Part shown: piece by piece, positions 29,414 through 40,071 of the stretch
How positions within the stretch are numbered: the stretch's first letter is position 1
Layout of the letters: the number at the start of each line of letters is the position of its first letter
Origin: Methylocystis silviterrae
GTDB lineage: Bacteria; Pseudomonadota; Alphaproteobacteria; Rhizobiales; Beijerinckiaceae
Reading direction: 5' to 3'
Assembly (NCBI RefSeq): GCF_013350005.1
Contig: NZ_JABVWW010000001.1
Span: 186,001-250,000, forward strand
DNA: 64,000 nt
Translations under genes and position numbers: made by a program
The notes under the pieces: generated by a model
What the model was told of the DNA's origin: nothing
What the model saw: only the letters and a program-made list of their open reading frames with translations
Database searches by the model: none

Positions 29414-30687
29414 GCGCCATCGAGCTGATTCAGAGACTGTCGATTGCGCTGGCGATCGGGCTGCTCATTGGCTTGGAACGAGGCTGGACGTCACGCGACG
29501 AGTCGGAAGGCGAGCGCGCCGCCGGCCTGCGCACGCATGGGCTTGCCGGACTGCTTGGCGGCGTGTGGGGCGCAATCGTTCAGCCTTTTGGCGCTTCCGG
29601 CGTCGTCGCTTTGGCGATCGCCTTCGCCTTCGTCGGCGCTTTGGTCGGGGTCTATCGCTACCGCGAAAACGTGCGTGACGAGACCTTTGGCGCGACGACC
29701 GTCGTCGCGGCGTCGCTTGCCTTTTCGCTCGGCGCCTTCGCCGTGATCGGCGACATACAGGCGGCGGCCGCGGCTGCGGTCGCCACGACCGCAATCCTGG
29801 CGCTCAAGGCGTTTCTGCACGGCCTCGTCAAGCGCATCACCTGGGACGAGCTGCGCTCCGGGCTGGCGCTGCTCGCGATGAGCTTCATCTTGCTGCCGGT
29901 TCTGCCGAATCGCGCCATCGACCCGTGGCAAGCGGTGAACCCTTTCGAATTGTGGCTGATGACCGTGCTGATCGGCGTGATTTCCTTCGCGGGCTACGTC
30001 GCCGTAAAGATTATCGGCTACGGCCGCGGCGTCGCAGTCGCCGGCATGGCGGGAGGACTGGCGTCGTCGACGGCCGCGACGGCGGCGATGTCTCGGCTGG
30101 CGCGGGAACAGCCCGCGCAGATTGGCGCTTCGGCGGCGGGCGCCATCTTCGCGAATGCGGTGATGGCGCCGCGAATCATCGCCGTCATCGCGGTTATCAA
30201 TCCGACGCTGGCGTGGCGTATGGCGCCGCCGGTCGTTGCAGGCGGCGTGCTCTTCGCGCTCGCCGGAGTCTTTCTCCTGCGGAGAAGCGAGCGGCCCGCA
30301 GAATCGAGCGGCTTTTCTGTCGGCAATCCGCTGGATGTGATGGCGGTGCTCAAATTCGGCGCGCTCCTCGCGAGCGTGATGATCCTCTCGCGGCTCGCGA
30401 CGCATTTCGCCGGAAGCGGCGGCGCTTACGCCCTCGCGGCCATTTCCGGCATCGTCGACGTTGACGCGATCGGACTGACCATGGCGCGGCTCGGCGCAAC
30501 CGAGATCGGCATAAGGGCGGCGGCGGGGGCGGTGCTGCTGGCGCTGCTGTCGAACACCGCGTCGAAAGTCGTGATGGGCTGGGTTATCGGCGGCGCCGGA
30601 ATGGGCTACAGACTTGCCGCGGCTTCCACTCTCGCCGTCGTAGGGGCGCTCGCGGCGTTGTGGCTGGCGGAATTCGCTCGCCTATAA
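29401..30687 (+). CDS. MgtC/SapB and DUF4010 family membrane protein
   Basis: A 428-residue polytopic membrane protein with about 12 hydrophobic segments. The N-terminal part is MgtC/SapB-like (LIGLERGWTSRD, RTHGLAGLLGG, YRYRENVRDETFGATTVVAASLAFSLG in two adjacent segments) and the C-terminal part is DUF4010-like (GLASSTAATAAMSRLA, SNTASKVVMGWVIGG). Homologues have been linked to magnesium homeostasis, but no transport activity is established for this long form. The start at 29401 lies inside the end of the YjbR-like gene. The stop is convergent with modC and overlaps it by 6 bp. Confidence 0.85.
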   Translation: MYELSAIELIQRLSIALAIGLLIGLERGWTSRDESEGERAAGLRTHGLAGLLGGVWGAIVQPFGASGVVALAIAFAFVGALVGVYRYRENVRDETFGATTVVAASLAFSLGAFAVIGDIQAAAAAAVATTAILALKAFLHGLVKRITWDELRSGLALLAMSFILLPVLPNRAIDPWQAVNPFELWLMTVLIGVISFAGYVAVKIIGYGRGVAVAGMAGGLASSTAATAAMSRLAREQPAQIGASAAGAIFANAVMAPRIIAVIAVINPTLAWRMAPPVVAGGVLFALAGVFLLRRSERPAESSGFSVGNPLDVMAVLKFGALLASVMILSRLATHFAGSGGAYALAAISGIVDVDAIGLTMARLGATEIGIRAAAGAVLLALLSNTASKVVMGWVIGGAGMGYRLAAASTLAVVGALAALWLAEFARL

Positions 30688-31776
30688 ACCGCGCTCGTCG
30701 AGAGCGACCGATTTCACTAGGACGAATACGTCTGCGCCGACGGTCAGCCGCAACTCGTCGAGCGCAAGCCGCGTGATCGCCGAGACAAGACGGTCGCCGC
30801 CAACGAGCGTCAGCGTGACGAAGGCGAGGGCGCTCTCGGTCGCATCGATCTTCTCGATGCGGCCGCGCAAAATCGTCCGCACGCTGGTGTCGCGGGGTTC
30901 GGACATCGCAAGCGCAACGTCTGTCGCGCGCATGACGACGCGCGCCTCGCGCTGCGTCGTCAGACGCGCAGCGATCAAGATCTCGCCCGCCGGATGGGCA
31001 AGCCGCGTGACGCCGTAAGCGTCATCGACCGCGACGACGCGCGCTTTGAGCGCGTTGACCACGCCGAATCTGCCGCCCTCGACAAGACGACTCGCGCTCG
31101 GCAGCACGTCGAGCGGCGCGCCGCGCGCGACGACGCGACCGCGATCGAGCACGACGGCCTCGTCCGCGATGCGCGTGACTTCTTCCGGCGCATGGCTGAC
31201 GTAGATGATCGGGATATCGAGTTCGTCGCGCAGCCGTTCGAGATAGGGCAACACGTCGAGGCGGCGCGCCACGTCGAGCGACGCCAGCGGCTCATCCATG
31301 AGCAGCAGTTGTGGACGCGTCAGCAGGGCGCGAGCGATCGCGACTCTCTGTCGCTCGCCGCCGGAAAGCGTATCCGGCCAGCGCTCCGCGAGAGCTGCGA
31401 TGTCGAGCATTTCGCAAAGCGCATCGCGGCCCGCCTCGGCCGCCGTGACGCGCGCGCGGGTCATTCCATAATCGAGGTTTCCCTTGACGGTGAGATGGGA
31501 AAACAGGCTCGCGTCCTGGAACACCATGCCGAGCGCGCGGCGATGCGTCGGCACGAAGACGCCACGCGCCTCGTCTTGCCAGACGTCGCCGCCGATCTTG
31601 AGAAGCCCGTCGGGCGCGCGCGTCAGCCCCGCCATGCAGCGCAGGGCGGTCGACTTGCCGGAGCCGGAAGGGCCAAAAAGCGCCGTGACGCCGCGTCCCG
31701 GCAGCTCTAGATCAACGTCGAGCGCAAAGCCGGGATAGGCGAGGCGAAAACGCGCGGCGATGGCGCCGTCAGCCAT
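30682..31776 (-). CDS. modC: Molybdate ABC transporter ATP-binding protein ModC
   Basis: ModC powers molybdate import across the inner membrane. The 364-residue protein has Walker [11 protein letters not shown]-loop [13 protein letters not shown], signature [15 protein letters not shown], Walker [13 protein letters not shown] and the H-loop [12 protein letters not shown], followed by a C-terminal Mop/TOBE molybdate-binding domain (about 295-360, [11 protein letters not shown]). The start at 31776 overlaps the modB stop by 8 bp (ATGGCTGA); an upstream in-frame ATG at 31800 is less likely. Last gene of modABC. Confidence 0.95.
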   Translation of the reverse strand: MADGAIAARFRLAYPGFALDVDLELPGRGVTALFGPSGSGKSTALRCMAGLTRAPDGLLKIGGDVWQDEARGVFVPTHRRALGMVFQDASLFSHLTVKGNLDYGMTRARVTAAEAGRDALCEMLDIAALAERWPDTLSGGERQRVAIARALLTRPQLLLMDEPLASLDVARRLDVLPYLERLRDELDIPIIYVSHAPEEVTRIADEAVVLDRGRVVARGAPLDVLPSASRLVEGGRFGVVNALKARVVAVDDAYGVTRLAHPAGEILIAARLTTQREARVVMRATDVALAMSEPRDTSVRTILRGRIEKIDATESALAFVTLTLVGGDRLVSAITRLALDELRLTVGADVFVLVKSVALDERGL

Positions 31777-32443
31777 GGCGGCCGTTCCGTCGGCGCCCAT
31801 AGAGCGCGAGGAGAACGCAGAAACTGAACAGCAGCATGCCCCCGGCCAGCCAATGTGCGCGCTCGTAGTTCATCGACTCGACCTGGTCATAGATCAGGAC
31901 CGACACCACGCGCGTCTTGTCGGGAATGGCGCCGCCGACCATCAGAACGACGCCGAATTCACCGACCGTATGCGCAAAGCCAAGAATGGCCGCCGTAACG
32001 AGACCGGGCCTCGCGAGCGGCAGCGCCACGGTGAAGAAAGCGTCCAGCGGGCTGGCGCGCAGTGTGGCGGCGGCCTCCAGCGGACGATCGCCCATCGCCT
32101 CGAAGGCGTTCTGGATCGGCTGCACGACGAAGGGCAGCGAATAAACAAGCGACGCCACGACGAGGCCGGCGAAGGTGAACGGCAAGGGCGCGACGCCGAG
32201 GAACGTCGTGAGCCTGCCCAAGGGTCCATGCGGGCCCATGGTCAGCAGCAGGTAGAAGCCCAGCACTGTCGGCGGCAGAACCAGCGGCAGCGCCACGACC
32301 GCTCCCAATGGCGCCTTGAGCCAGGACTGCGTGCGCGCCAGCCACCACGCCAATGGCGCGCCGATCAGGAGCAGCAGAAATGTGACGATCGTCGCGAGCT
32401 TGAGCGTCAGCCAGATCGCGGCAAGATCTTCGGATGTCGGCAT
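31769..32443 (-). CDS. modB: Molybdate ABC transporter permease ModB
   Basis: The membrane channel of the molybdate importer. The 224-residue protein has about five to six membrane helices and the permease EAA loop ([25 protein letters not shown]), the surface that meets Mod[15 protein letters not shown] and [17 protein letters not shown] are typical ModB blocks. The start at 32443 gives [17 protein letters not shown]; the frame extends upstream but that extension is proline-rich and unlike the family. It lies 104 bp after modA and overlaps modC. Confidence 0.95.
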   Translation of the reverse strand: MPTSEDLAAIWLTLKLATIVTFLLLLIGAPLAWWLARTQSWLKAPLGAVVALPLVLPPTVLGFYLLLTMGPHGPLGRLTTFLGVAPLPFTFAGLVVASLVYSLPFVVQPIQNAFEAMGDRPLEAAATLRASPLDAFFTVALPLARPGLVTAAILGFAHTVGEFGVVLMVGGAIPDKTRVVSVLIYDQVESMNYERAHWLAGGMLLFSFCVLLALYGRRRNGRHG

Positions 32444-32547
32444 GCGAGACCTGCCGCCGAGCGGCGGCGGTGAGGTTAAGACAGGCGGCGGATTGTCAGC
32501 GTCCGCCTGTTCCACATTTTAGCGGATTCGTGCACGGGCGAAACGCC

Positions 32548-33330
32548 CTACCGCGCGGCCTGGCCGGGGGGCGCGAAGCCAAACTTTATCATGATCGCCT
32601 GCGATTGTCCGGTTTTGAGATAGTCGAGAAAGGTCTTCGCCAGAGCTTTGTCGGCGCCCTGGCGGGTCACCACATAGGCCTGTTCGAGTCGTGAATGCAG
32701 CGTCTCAGGGATCAGAGAATAGCCGCCTCTGTCCGCCGCCTGCTTGCTCAAAGCGATTGAAAGAGCGGTCAGCGCGACATCGGCGGCGCCGGTCTCGGCG
32801 TATTGCGTCGCCTGAGAGATGTTCTCGCCGAACACGAGCTTGTCCTTCACCTTGTCCCAAAGGCCGGCGGCGCGCAGCACTTGTTCTGCGCATCTGCCGT
32901 AAGGCGCATGCGCCGGATTGGCGATCGCGATCTTGCCGATCTTCGGATCGGCTAGATCCTCCAGGCGCATTTTTGTCGCGTCGCGCGTCGCGCTCCACAA
33001 AACGATCCTGCCGACCGCGTAGGGCATGGGCTCGGTCGCCGCGAAGCCGTCCTTGCGCAGCGCGCGCGCATAGGTGATGTCGGCCGAAAAGAAAATGTCG
33101 AAGGGCGCGCCCTCGCGGATCTGCGTCTGCAGCTTGCCGGAAGAGCCGTAAATAACATCGACCTTGTCGCCCTTATGGGCGGCTTGAAAGTTGGAGACGA
33201 TTTCCTGCAACGCGAATTTGAGATCGGACGCCGCCGCGATGGTGATTTCGCTGGCCGTCGCGGCGCGGAGCGGCGCGAGCGTTAAAGCGATCAGGCAACA
33301 GAAAGCGAGAAATCCATGCAGTCGGCGCAT
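32548..33330 (-). CDS. modA: Molybdate-binding periplasmic protein ModA
   Basis: Captures molybdate in the periplasm and delivers it to ModBC. The 260-residue precursor has a signal peptide (about 26 residues, ending ATAS), then the family signature EITIAAASDLKFALQEIV, YGSSGKLQTQI, GAPFDIFFSAD, and the hinge and ligand blocks IANPAHAPYGRCAEQ and GENISQATQYAETGAADVALTA (two adjacent pieces). First gene of modABC. A Mo-box for ModE may exist upstream, but I could not identify one with confidence. Confidence 0.95.
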   Translation of the reverse strand: MRRLHGFLAFCCLIALTLAPLRAATASEITIAAASDLKFALQEIVSNFQAAHKGDKVDVIYGSSGKLQTQIREGAPFDIFFSADITYARALRKDGFAATEPMPYAVGRIVLWSATRDATKMRLEDLADPKIGKIAIANPAHAPYGRCAEQVLRAAGLWDKVKDKLVFGENISQATQYAETGAADVALTALSIALSKQAADRGGYSLIPETLHSRLEQAYVVTRQGADKALAKTFLDYLKTGQSQAIMIKFGFAPPGQAAR

Positions 33331-33411
33331 CTATGCAGCTCCCGAGGTTTGATGGCTCGAGAGCACGCCTGTTGCGATGCGCCGGCCGCTGGCACCAATT
33401 GCAAGAATCGC

Positions 33412-33732
33412 TCACACGGCTGCAGCGATCCACCGCGACAATTCGCCCTTGGGCGCTGCGCCGACCTTTTGCGCGGCGGCCTTGCCGTCCTTGAACAGGA
33501 TGAGCGTCGGAATCGATCGGATGCCGAGCTTGCTCGCCACGGCGGGGTTTTCGTCGATGTTGAGCTTGACGACCTTGATCTTGCCCTTCATCTCCGCGGC
33601 GATCTCCTCCAGCGCCGGAGCGATCATGCGGCAGGGACCGCACCATTCCGCCCAAAAATCGACAACAACCGGCTCTGCGGATTTGAGCACTTCCTGTTCG
33701 AAAGTGGCGTCAGTGATTTTCTGCGTGGACAT
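33412..33732 (-). CDS. trxA: Thioredoxin
   Basis: Small cytosolic dithiol reductant for ribonucleotide reductase and other targets. The 106-residue protein has the WCGPC active site (W30-C34) in the context [13 protein letters not shown], the buried Asp (D25), and the cis-Pro loop [11 protein letters not shown]. Length and sequence are standard TrxA. It is followed after 81 bp by modA on the same strand. Confidence 0.97.
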   Translation of the reverse strand: MSTQKITDATFEQEVLKSAEPVVVDFWAEWCGPCRMIAPALEEIAAEMKGKIKVVKLNIDENPAVASKLGIRSIPTLILFKDGKAAAQKVGAAPKGELSRWIAAAV

Positions 33733-33884
33733 GGCCGGCCTTCCATTGGGCTTTTCGTTAGACGTGCGCGGAACGTAGGAAGCGCGTCATCGCCCGTCAA
33801 GGCGACGTCCCGAGCAGATCCGGTGCAGACCAATCGGAATCAATCTTCGACGCTTAGCGATTCATTAAAAGCATCGGTCGCGCG

Positions 33885-33938
33885 TCGACAAAAACACAAA
33901 GAGCGGGAATGGCGTCCCGCCGCTCCCCGCTCTTTGGC
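33885..33938 (-). terminator. Strong rho-independent terminator, minus strand
   Basis: On the minus strand AAAGAGCGGG pairs with CCCGCTCTTT (33898-33935) around an inner GC hairpin, and is followed by a T-rich tail (TTTGTGTTTTTGTC). It would end transcripts coming from pccB, 360 bp away, or from an unannotated short transcript in between. Confidence 0.75.
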
Positions 33939-34254
33939 ACCCCGTCCTTAACCGAACTGAAACGCCAAGCTCCGAAGTCTTAAGTCGCTCCGATAGCCTT
34001 TCGCGCCGGCTCATCTTGCGAGCCTCGGCGAACTGCGTTCTGTTCGGCGTCCTCCCCGACTTGGACCGTAGCTGGGCTTAACTCCTGCGACGCATTCGAC
34101 GCTTAGGCTTTTACCCCAACCAACCTGGCGAGCGAACACTAGGACAAAACGGGCGGACTGTCACTTCAAAAATGTGCAGTCTGACGAATTTTGTGATCGG
34201 GCGCCGCTGAATTAGGCTGATCGCGCCGACCCACCCTAGATGGCGCAACGCCCT

Positions 34255-34283
34255 CGCGCCGGCGCCGGCGCCGGCGCCGCGGG
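34255..34283. repeat. GCCGGC hexamer tandem repeat
   Basis: About four head-to-tail copies of the self-complementary hexamer GCCGGC (GCGCCGGC phase) directly before the pccB stop codon. The run can fold on itself on either strand and is a candidate for slippage. It encodes nothing. Confidence 0.7.
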
Positions 34284-34298
34284 CGCTATTGCGCCGCA

Positions 34299-35834
34299 TC
34301 ACAGGGGAATGTTGTCGTGCTTCTTCCAAGGATTCTCCAATTCCTTGTGGCGAAGCAGCGCGAGCGCGCGAGCGATTCGCTTGCGGGTCGAACGCGGCGT
34401 AATCACTTCGTCGATATAACCACGCTCTGCGGCGACGAATGGCGACAAGAAGCGATCTTCATACTCCTTGGTGCGCTGAGCGATCTTTTCCGGATCGCCG
34501 AGATCGGCGCGGAAGATGATTTCGACCGCGCCCTTTGCGCCCATGACGGCGATCTGCGCCGACGGCCAGGCGTAGTTGACGTCGCCGCGAAGATGTTTTG
34601 ACGCCATAACGTCATAGGCGCCGCCGAACGCCTTTCGCGTGATGATGGTCACTTTCGGCACCGTCGCTTCGGCGTATGCGAACAGCAGCTTCGCGCCATG
34701 CTTGATCAGGCCGCCGTATTCTTGCGCCGTCCCAGGCAGGAAACCCGGCACGTCGACAAAGGTGACGATCGGAATGTTGAAGCAGTCGCAAAAACGCACG
34801 AAACGCGCCGCCTTCTTGGAGGCGTCGATATCGAGCACGCCGGCGAGCACGAGCGGTTGATTGGCGACGAAACCGACCGTGCGCCCTTCGATGCGGCCAA
34901 AGCCGATCACGATATTGCGAGCGTGCGCATCTTGTATCTCGAAAAAGTCGGCCTCGTCGACGATCTTATGGATGAGCTCCTTGATGTCGTAAGGCTTGTT
35001 CGGATTATCCGGAACAATCGTGTCGAGCGATTCGTCGACGCGGTCCACCTCGTCGAAAGCAGGCCATTCCGGCGACTCTTCCTGGTTGGAGGAGGGCAGG
35101 AAATCAATCAGCCTGCGCATCTGCAGGAGCGCTTCGACGTCGTTGTCGTATGCGCGATCGGCGATCGAGCTTTTGGTCGTATGCACCGAAGCGCCGCCGA
35201 GCTCTTCCGCCGTGACCGTCTCATTTGTCACCGTCTTCACGACATCGGGCCCGGTCACGAACATATAGCTCGTATCGCGCACCATGAAGATGAAGTCCGT
35301 CATCGCCGGCGAGTAGACGTCGCCGCCGGCGCAGGGGCCCATGATCACCGAGATTTGCGGAATGACGCCGGAGGCCATGACATTGCGCTGGAAGACTTCG
35401 CCATAGCCGCCGAGCGCCGCGACGCCTTCCTGAATGCGCGCGCCGCCGGCGTCGAACAGGCCGATGATGGGGGCGCGATTTTTCAGCGCCATGTCCTGCA
35501 GCTTGGTGATCTTTTGCGCGTGAGTCTCGGAAAGCGAGCCGCCGAAGACGGTGAAGTCCTTGGCGAAGACGAAGACGGCGCGGCCGTTGACCGTCCCCCA
35601 ACCGGTGACGACGCCGTCGCCCGAGATTTTTTCGCCCTGATCCATGCCGAAATCGGTGCAGCGGTGGGCGACGAACATGTCGAATTCTTCGAACGAGCCG
35701 TGATCGAGCAGCAGTTCGATTCGCTCGCGCGCGGTGAGCTTGCCGCGGGCGTGCTGCGCTTCGATCCGCTTTTGGCCGCCGCCCAGTCGGGCGGACGCGC
35801 GCCGCCGTTCAAGCCCGTCGAGAATATGTTTCAT
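34299..35834 (-). CDS. pccB: Propionyl-CoA carboxylase beta subunit
   Basis: The carboxyltransferase half of propionyl-CoA carboxylase, forming methylmalonyl-CoA. The 511-residue protein has the two crotonase-fold domains of the family: [12 protein letters not shown] and [12 protein letters not shown] in the first, [14 protein letters not shown] for acyl-CoA binding, and [17 protein letters not shown] with [14 protein letters not shown] in the second. The C-terminus WKKHDNIPL is typical of PccB. The start at 35834 ([12 protein letters not shown]) gives the usual length. The alpha subunit is not adjacent. Together with mutA at 55052 it supports the propionyl-CoA to succinyl-CoA route used in the ethylmalonyl-CoA pathway of serine-cycle methylotrophs. 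Confidence 0.93.
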   Translation of the reverse strand: MKHILDGLERRRASARLGGGQKRIEAQHARGKLTARERIELLLDHGSFEEFDMFVAHRCTDFGMDQGEKISGDGVVTGWGTVNGRAVFVFAKDFTVFGGSLSETHAQKITKLQDMALKNRAPIIGLFDAGGARIQEGVAALGGYGEVFQRNVMASGVIPQISVIMGPCAGGDVYSPAMTDFIFMVRDTSYMFVTGPDVVKTVTNETVTAEELGGASVHTTKSSIADRAYDNDVEALLQMRRLIDFLPSSNQEESPEWPAFDEVDRVDESLDTIVPDNPNKPYDIKELIHKIVDEADFFEIQDAHARNIVIGFGRIEGRTVGFVANQPLVLAGVLDIDASKKAARFVRFCDCFNIPIVTFVDVPGFLPGTAQEYGGLIKHGAKLLFAYAEATVPKVTIITRKAFGGAYDVMASKHLRGDVNYAWPSAQIAVMGAKGAVEIIFRADLGDPEKIAQRTKEYEDRFLSPFVAAERGYIDEVITPRSTRKRIARALALLRHKELENPWKKHDNIPL

Positions 35835-35872
35835 GTGCTGCCCTGGTTGCTGATATGCGTAATCCGACGCGT

Positions 35873-36541
35873 CTAGAGCTTGCGCGACCCAAGCCGCCAA
35901 CGCGCAATGTCGGCGCCGGTCAGCATGTAAAGCTTATCGGGCGACGTCTGCTCGGCAAGCTTTACGAGTTCGGTGCTCACGCCCATCATCGCCGCGTAGC
36001 GGGAAAGCGTTTGGAGCATGCCGCCATCGTCATAGTTGCGCTCGCGCACGAGTCCCCCCTCGGCGATGTCGAAACTCGTCGAATAATTGAACATGCGGTG
36101 GATGCCGACGCTACTCTGCGGCGGGATCACGCGCTTCCTGCCGCCCATCAACGCGTAGACGCACGCCGAATAGCAGCGGCCCGATACGAGCGCCATTGTA
36201 CGAGATTGATCCGCCGCGGGACGGGCGACGATCACCGCCATCCCGAGCTTGCGGAAGGCCTGTCCGAGCTCCATCGACGCGACGACCTTTCCGCCAGGCG
36301 AGTCGAGCAGCACAATTCCGTGCAGATTGCCGCCACGCGCATTTTCGCGCACGAAGGCGACGAAGGCGTCGGGCGTCTCTAAGCTCATTTCGCCTTGCGC
36401 CGCGATCACTTGTGGGCAATTTGCGCGGCAGCCGTCGGAATTCACGCCGACGATGCGAAAGCTCATCTCTTCGGCTTGCGCGGAAATGGGGGCGAATGCG
36501 GCGACGCAGAGCGCAAAGAGGACGGTCTTGATCAATCTCAT
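35873..36541 (-). CDS. Exported ClpP/crotonase-like protein (COG3904 type)
   Basis: A 222-residue precursor with a signal peptide (about 23 residues, ending AQA) and a ClpP/crotonase-like fold. The segments [19 protein letters not shown] and [14 protein letters not shown] place a serine after the strand-turn as in ClpP, followed by [13 protein letters not shown] with a histidine. This suggests a periplasmic serine-protease-like protein, although activity has not been shown for the family as far as I know. It is followed after 38 bp by pccB on the same strand. Confidence 0.7.
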   Translation of the reverse strand: MRLIKTVLFALCVAAFAPISAQAEEMSFRIVGVNSDGCRANCPQVIAAQGEMSLETPDAFVAFVRENARGGNLHGIVLLDSPGGKVVASMELGQAFRKLGMAVIVARPAADQSRTMALVSGRCYSACVYALMGGRKRVIPPQSSVGIHRMFNYSTSFDIAEGGLVRERNYDDGGMLQTLSRYAAMMGVSTELVKLAEQTSPDKLYMLTGADIARWRLGSRKL

Positions 36542-36637
36542 CCGGGCGGCCTTCCTAGTCCCAACAAGCTAAAGTGAAATCCTGGGCTTTGGAACACCAA
36601 TTCCCGCAGCGAGCCCGCGCCGTCTCGTGGGCGCCAA

Positions 36638-36713
36638 TGGTGGGCGGTGACGGTCTCGAACCGCCGACCCTCTCGGTGTAAACGAGATGCTCTACCAACT
36701 GAGCTAACCGCCC
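36638..36713 (-). tRNA. tRNA-Val (anticodon UAC)
   Basis: The minus strand folds into a full cloverleaf of 76 nt: acceptor GGGCGGT with ACCGCCC, D-arm with AGCTCAGTTGGTAGAGC, anticodon stem TCTCG/CGAGA around the loop TTTACAC (anticodon TAC), T-arm GGCGG-TTCGAGA-CCGTC, discriminator A and an encoded CCA (36638-36640). It lies between the COG3904-type gene and hupB; an HU-tRNA-Val neighbourhood is common in alphaproteobacteria. Confidence 0.97.
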
Positions 36714-36855
36714 CGACACGATGCGCGCCCGCCGGGTTTTAAGGGCGGGTGCGGCGCGAGGCAAGCCGGCTCAAAACTACGGCCGCCGGGGCTCCGACGG
36801 CCGTCATGCGAAGTATCGAAAAACGCCTGCGACGCCAGCGCTTCCCCGCGCCCAG

Positions 36856-37137
36856 CTACTTGGCTTTGTTGAGCGCGGTCTTCAGCGTCGCGCCGGGCTT
36901 GAAGCGGGCGCTCTTGGATGCGGCAATCTTGATTTCTTCGCCGGTCGCCGGGTTGCGTCCTTTGCCGGCGGCGCGCTTCTTGACCGAAAAGGTGCCGAAG
37001 CCGACGAGGCGAACTTCGTCGCCCTTCTTGAGGGCCTTCGTGATGCCGTCGATGACGGCGTCGATGGCGGCGGCCGCCGCCGCTTTCGAGCTGTCCGTCT
37101 CGCTCGCGACGTGCTCGACGAGTTCCAGTTTGTTCAT
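36856..37137 (-). CDS. hupB: DNA-binding protein HU
   Basis: Histone-like nucleoid protein that bends DNA as a dimer. The 93-residue sequence starts MNKLELVEHVASETDSSKAA and has the family hallmarks GFGTFSVKKR, the beta-arm RNPATGEEIKI and the C-terminal FKPGATLKTALN. The ATG at 37137 has a good AAGGAGAAGG site; an in-frame ATG at 37158 lies upstream of that site. It follows lon on the same strand after a terminator, so it is probably transcribed on its own. Confidence 0.97.
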   Translation of the reverse strand: MNKLELVEHVASETDSSKAAAAAAIDAVIDGITKALKKGDEVRLVGFGTFSVKKRAAGKGRNPATGEEIKIAASKSARFKPGATLKTALNKAK

Positions 37138-37361
37138 GGCTTTTTCCTTCTCCTTCACTGCGAGCCGCCCGGCGTAAGAATGCGCGACCTCGAATCGGCG
37201 TTGCGCAGCGATGGAGTGTTGGTCGCGAATCGCAGGAAAAGCAAGGGTTAGCGGCCGCCAAAGGCGCAGAACCGCTGGTTTTCCGGGGGAAATGGCGGCT
37301 CGGCGGCGAAATGTTCATGCAATCTGGGGGCTGCAGCACGCATCCTAGCCGCCCAAAGGGA

Positions 37362-37393
37362 AAGAGCCCCGCTCTGGGAGGAGCGAGGCTCTT
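37362..37393 (-). terminator. Rho-independent terminator of lon
   Basis: AAGAGCC-C-GCTC pairs with GAGC-G-AGGCTCTT around a short loop, and on the minus strand is followed by the T-rich TTTCCCTTT. It sits 22 bp past the lon stop and separates lon from hupB. Confidence 0.8.
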
Positions 37394-37414
37394 GAGGTGT
37401 TGAAGGCTCTGCGA

Positions 37415-39838
37415 TCAGTGCGCGCGGACGCCGGTGCCGTCATCGTCGCTGACGGCGTGCTTGGCGATCGCGGCGGCGTCTTCCCGCCATTCGATCGGCG
37501 TCGGCTGGGAGATCAGCGCGTGCCGCAGCACCTCTTCCATGCGCGCGACGGGCACGATTTCCAGGCGGTTCTTCACCGCGTCCGGGATGTCCGCCAGATC
37601 CTTGGCGTTCTCCTCTGGGATCAGCACTTTCTTCAAGCCGCCACGCAGCGCCGCCAGCAGCTTCTCCTTCAAGCCGCCGATCGGCAAGACGCGGCCGCGC
37701 AGCGTGATCTCGCCAGTCATGGCGATGTCGCGCCGGACGGGAATGCCGGTGATGATCGAGACGATGGCGGTCGCCATCGCCACGCCAGCCGACGGTCCAT
37801 CCTTGGGCGTCGCGCCTTCCGGCACGTGCACATGGAAGTCGCGTCGGTCGAAGACCGGCGGTTCAACGCCGAAGTCGACCGCGCGCGAGCGCACATAGGA
37901 CGCCGCCGCGGAGATCGACTCCTTCATGACGTCGCGCAGATTGCCCGTCACGGTCATCTTGCCCTTGCCGGGCATCATGACTCCTTCGATCGTCAGCAAT
38001 TCGCCGCCGACCTCGGTCCAGGCGAGTCCGGTCACGACGCCAACCTGATCTTCGAGTTCGGCCTCGCCATAGCGGAACTTCGGCACGCCGAGATAATCGG
38101 CGATGTTCTCGCTCGTGATGAGGATCTTCTCCTTCTTCTTAAGAAGGATTTCCTTCACCGCCTTGCGCGAGAGGTTCGAGAGTTCGCGCTCCAGATTGCG
38201 CACGCCCGCTTCGCGCGTATAGCGGCGAATGAGGGTGAGCAGCCCGTCGTCGGCGATCATCCATTCGTCGGGCGAAAGGCCGTGCTTATGCACCGCACTG
38301 GGGATCAGGTGCCTGCGCGCGATCTCGAGCTTCTCATCTTCCGTGTAGCCGGCGATGCGAATGATTTCCATGCGGTCCATCAGCGGCGCCGGAATATTGA
38401 GCGTATTCGCCGTCGTCACGAACATCACATTCGAAAGGTCGTAGTCGACTTCGAGGTAATGGTCGTTGAAGGTCGCGTTCTGCTCTGGGTCCAGCACTTC
38501 GAGCAAGGCCGACGACGGATCGCCGCGGAAGTCCATGCCCATCTTGTCGATCTCGTCCAAGAGAAAGAGCGGATTGGACGTCTTCGCCTTGCGCATCGAC
38601 TGGATGATCTTGCCGGGCATCGAGCCGATGTACGTACGCCGATGGCCGCGGATTTCCGCTTCGTCGCGCACGCCGCCCAGCGACATGCGCACGAAATCGC
38701 GGCCCGTGGCCTTGGCGATGGACTTGCCGAGCGAGGTCTTGCCGACTCCGGGCGGGCCGACGAGGCAGAGGATCGGTCCCGTCAACTTGTTGGCGCGGCT
38801 CTGCACGGCGAGATATTCAAGGATGCGCTCCTTGACCTTCTCGAGGCCGAAGTGCTCGGCGTCGAGCACTTCCTCCGCCTGTCCGAGATCCCGCTTCACC
38901 TTTGAGCGCTTGCCCCACGGGATCGACAGGATCCAGTCAAGGTAGTTCCTCACGACGGTGGCTTCGGCGGACATCGGCGACATCTGCCGCAGCTTCTTGA
39001 ACTCGGCGAAGGCCTTGTCGCGCGCTTCCTTGGAAAGCTTGGTGTTCTTGATGCGCTCCTCGAGCTCGGCGAGATCGTCCTTGCCGTCCTCGTCGCCCAA
39101 TTCCTTCTGGATCGCCTTCATCTGCTCGTTGAGATAGTATTCGCGCTGCGTCTTCTCCATCTGACGCTTGACGCGCGTGCGAATGCGCTTCTCGACCTGC
39201 AGGACCGAGATCTCGCTCTCCATCAGCGACAGACATTTCTCGAGGCGGCGCGCGACGCTGACCGTCTCAAGCACGTCCTGCTTCTCGGCGATCTTCACCG
39301 ACAGGTGAGACGCGACCGTGTCGGCGAGCTTCGAATAGTCGTCGATCTGCGTCACCGCGCCGACGACCTCGGAAGAGACCCGCTTGTTGAGCTTCACATA
39401 GCTTTCGAATTCGGCGATCACCGACCGGCCAAGCGCTTCGACCTCGACCGGAGAGGCGAGATCGTCGGCGACAACTTCGGCGTCCGCTTCGTAATAATCG
39501 TCCGCGCGTGTGTATGTGCGAACGCTGGCGCGCGCGACGCCTTCGACCAGCACCTTCACCGTGCCGTCGGGCAGCTTCAGAAGCTGCAACACCGAGGCGA
39601 GCGTTCCGATCGGATAGATCGCGTCGGCCGAGGGATCGTCATCGCCCGCGTTCTTCTGCGTCGCCAGCAGAATGAGCCTGTCGGATTTCGTCACCTCTTC
39701 GAGCGCGCGGATGGATTTCTCGCGCGCGACGAACAGAGGAACGATCATGTGCGGAAAGACGACAATGTCGCGCAGCGGCAGCACCGGATAGCTTTCGATG
39801 GTTCCGGGGGTGACGGCGTCTCGCTTTTCGTTCGACAT
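37415..39838 (-). CDS. lon: ATP-dependent protease Lon
   Basis: Lon degrades damaged and regulatory proteins in the cytosol. The 807-residue protein has the N-terminal LON substrate-binding domain ([20 protein letters not shown] in two pieces), a coiled region, an AAA+ module with Walker [16 protein letters not shown] (K367) and Walker [13 protein letters not shown], and the C-terminal serine-lysine protease domain with the catalytic Ser in [14 protein letters not shown] (S683) and the Lys in [16 protein letters not shown]. It lies between clpX and hupB, the normal alphaproteobacterial position. Heat-shock control is expected from the family but no sigma-32 promoter was identified in the 233 bp upstream. 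Confidence 0.97.
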   Translation of the reverse strand: MSNEKRDAVTPGTIESYPVLPLRDIVVFPHMIVPLFVAREKSIRALEEVTKSDRLILLATQKNAGDDDPSADAIYPIGTLASVLQLLKLPDGTVKVLVEGVARASVRTYTRADDYYEADAEVVADDLASPVEVEALGRSVIAEFESYVKLNKRVSSEVVGAVTQIDDYSKLADTVASHLSVKIAEKQDVLETVSVARRLEKCLSLMESEISVLQVEKRIRTRVKRQMEKTQREYYLNEQMKAIQKELGDEDGKDDLAELEERIKNTKLSKEARDKAFAEFKKLRQMSPMSAEATVVRNYLDWILSIPWGKRSKVKRDLGQAEEVLDAEHFGLEKVKERILEYLAVQSRANKLTGPILCLVGPPGVGKTSLGKSIAKATGRDFVRMSLGGVRDEAEIRGHRRTYIGSMPGKIIQSMRKAKTSNPLFLLDEIDKMGMDFRGDPSSALLEVLDPEQNATFNDHYLEVDYDLSNVMFVTTANTLNIPAPLMDRMEIIRIAGYTEDEKLEIARRHLIPSAVHKHGLSPDEWMIADDGLLTLIRRYTREAGVRNLERELSNLSRKAVKEILLKKKEKILITSENIADYLGVPKFRYGEAELEDQVGVVTGLAWTEVGGELLTIEGVMMPGKGKMTVTGNLRDVMKESISAAASYVRSRAVDFGVEPPVFDRRDFHVHVPEGATPKDGPSAGVAMATAIVSIITGIPVRRDIAMTGEITLRGRVLPIGGLKEKLLAALRGGLKKVLIPEENAKDLADIPDAVKNRLEIVPVARMEEVLRHALISQPTPIEWREDAAAIAKHAVSDDDGTGVRAH

Positions 39839-40071
39839 TCTTTTTGTCCTGTCCTTGACGCGTCCCGCTAAAGCGGCGGCGCGAGACCGCAGGGCGATTT
39901 TGGGTTTAGGCCGCGAATACGGTCGCCCGCCGACTTCGCGCCAATTAAAGACCGCCGGCGGATGCGCCCGACAGCCCCGTTAACGCAAATGGTTACGCGA
40001 ACAATCGATTCAAGGCGCTGCGGCGCCGAAGCTTAAACCCGCGTGCGTCGCCGTCGCTTCGTCTTCGCGCG

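Larger units (their letters stand above)
33733..34298. other. 566-bp interval with a terminator and possible small RNA
   Basis: No protein gene longer than 50 codons is supported. The left part is the trxA promoter region. A clear minus-strand terminator lies at 33885-33938, and the 160-200 bp to its right are less GC-rich and carry AGGAG at 34085-34089 on the minus strand. A GGCGCC-type tandem repeat sits at 34255-34283. The stretch may be the 3' untranslated region of pccB or an independent small RNA. Confidence 0.4.

Noticed and set aside
33865-34014. 49-codon minus-strand frame (starts MSRRERLSERLKTSEL)
   Set aside because: The N-terminal half looks protein-like but the frame runs straight through a strong terminator hairpin and has no clear ribosome-binding site.
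33940-34130. Possible tmRNA, 6S RNA or RNase P RNA between trxA and pccB
   Set aside because: Looked for the tmRNA tag (ANDN-type codons), RNase P and SRP signatures; none found. Left only as an unassigned small RNA candidate.
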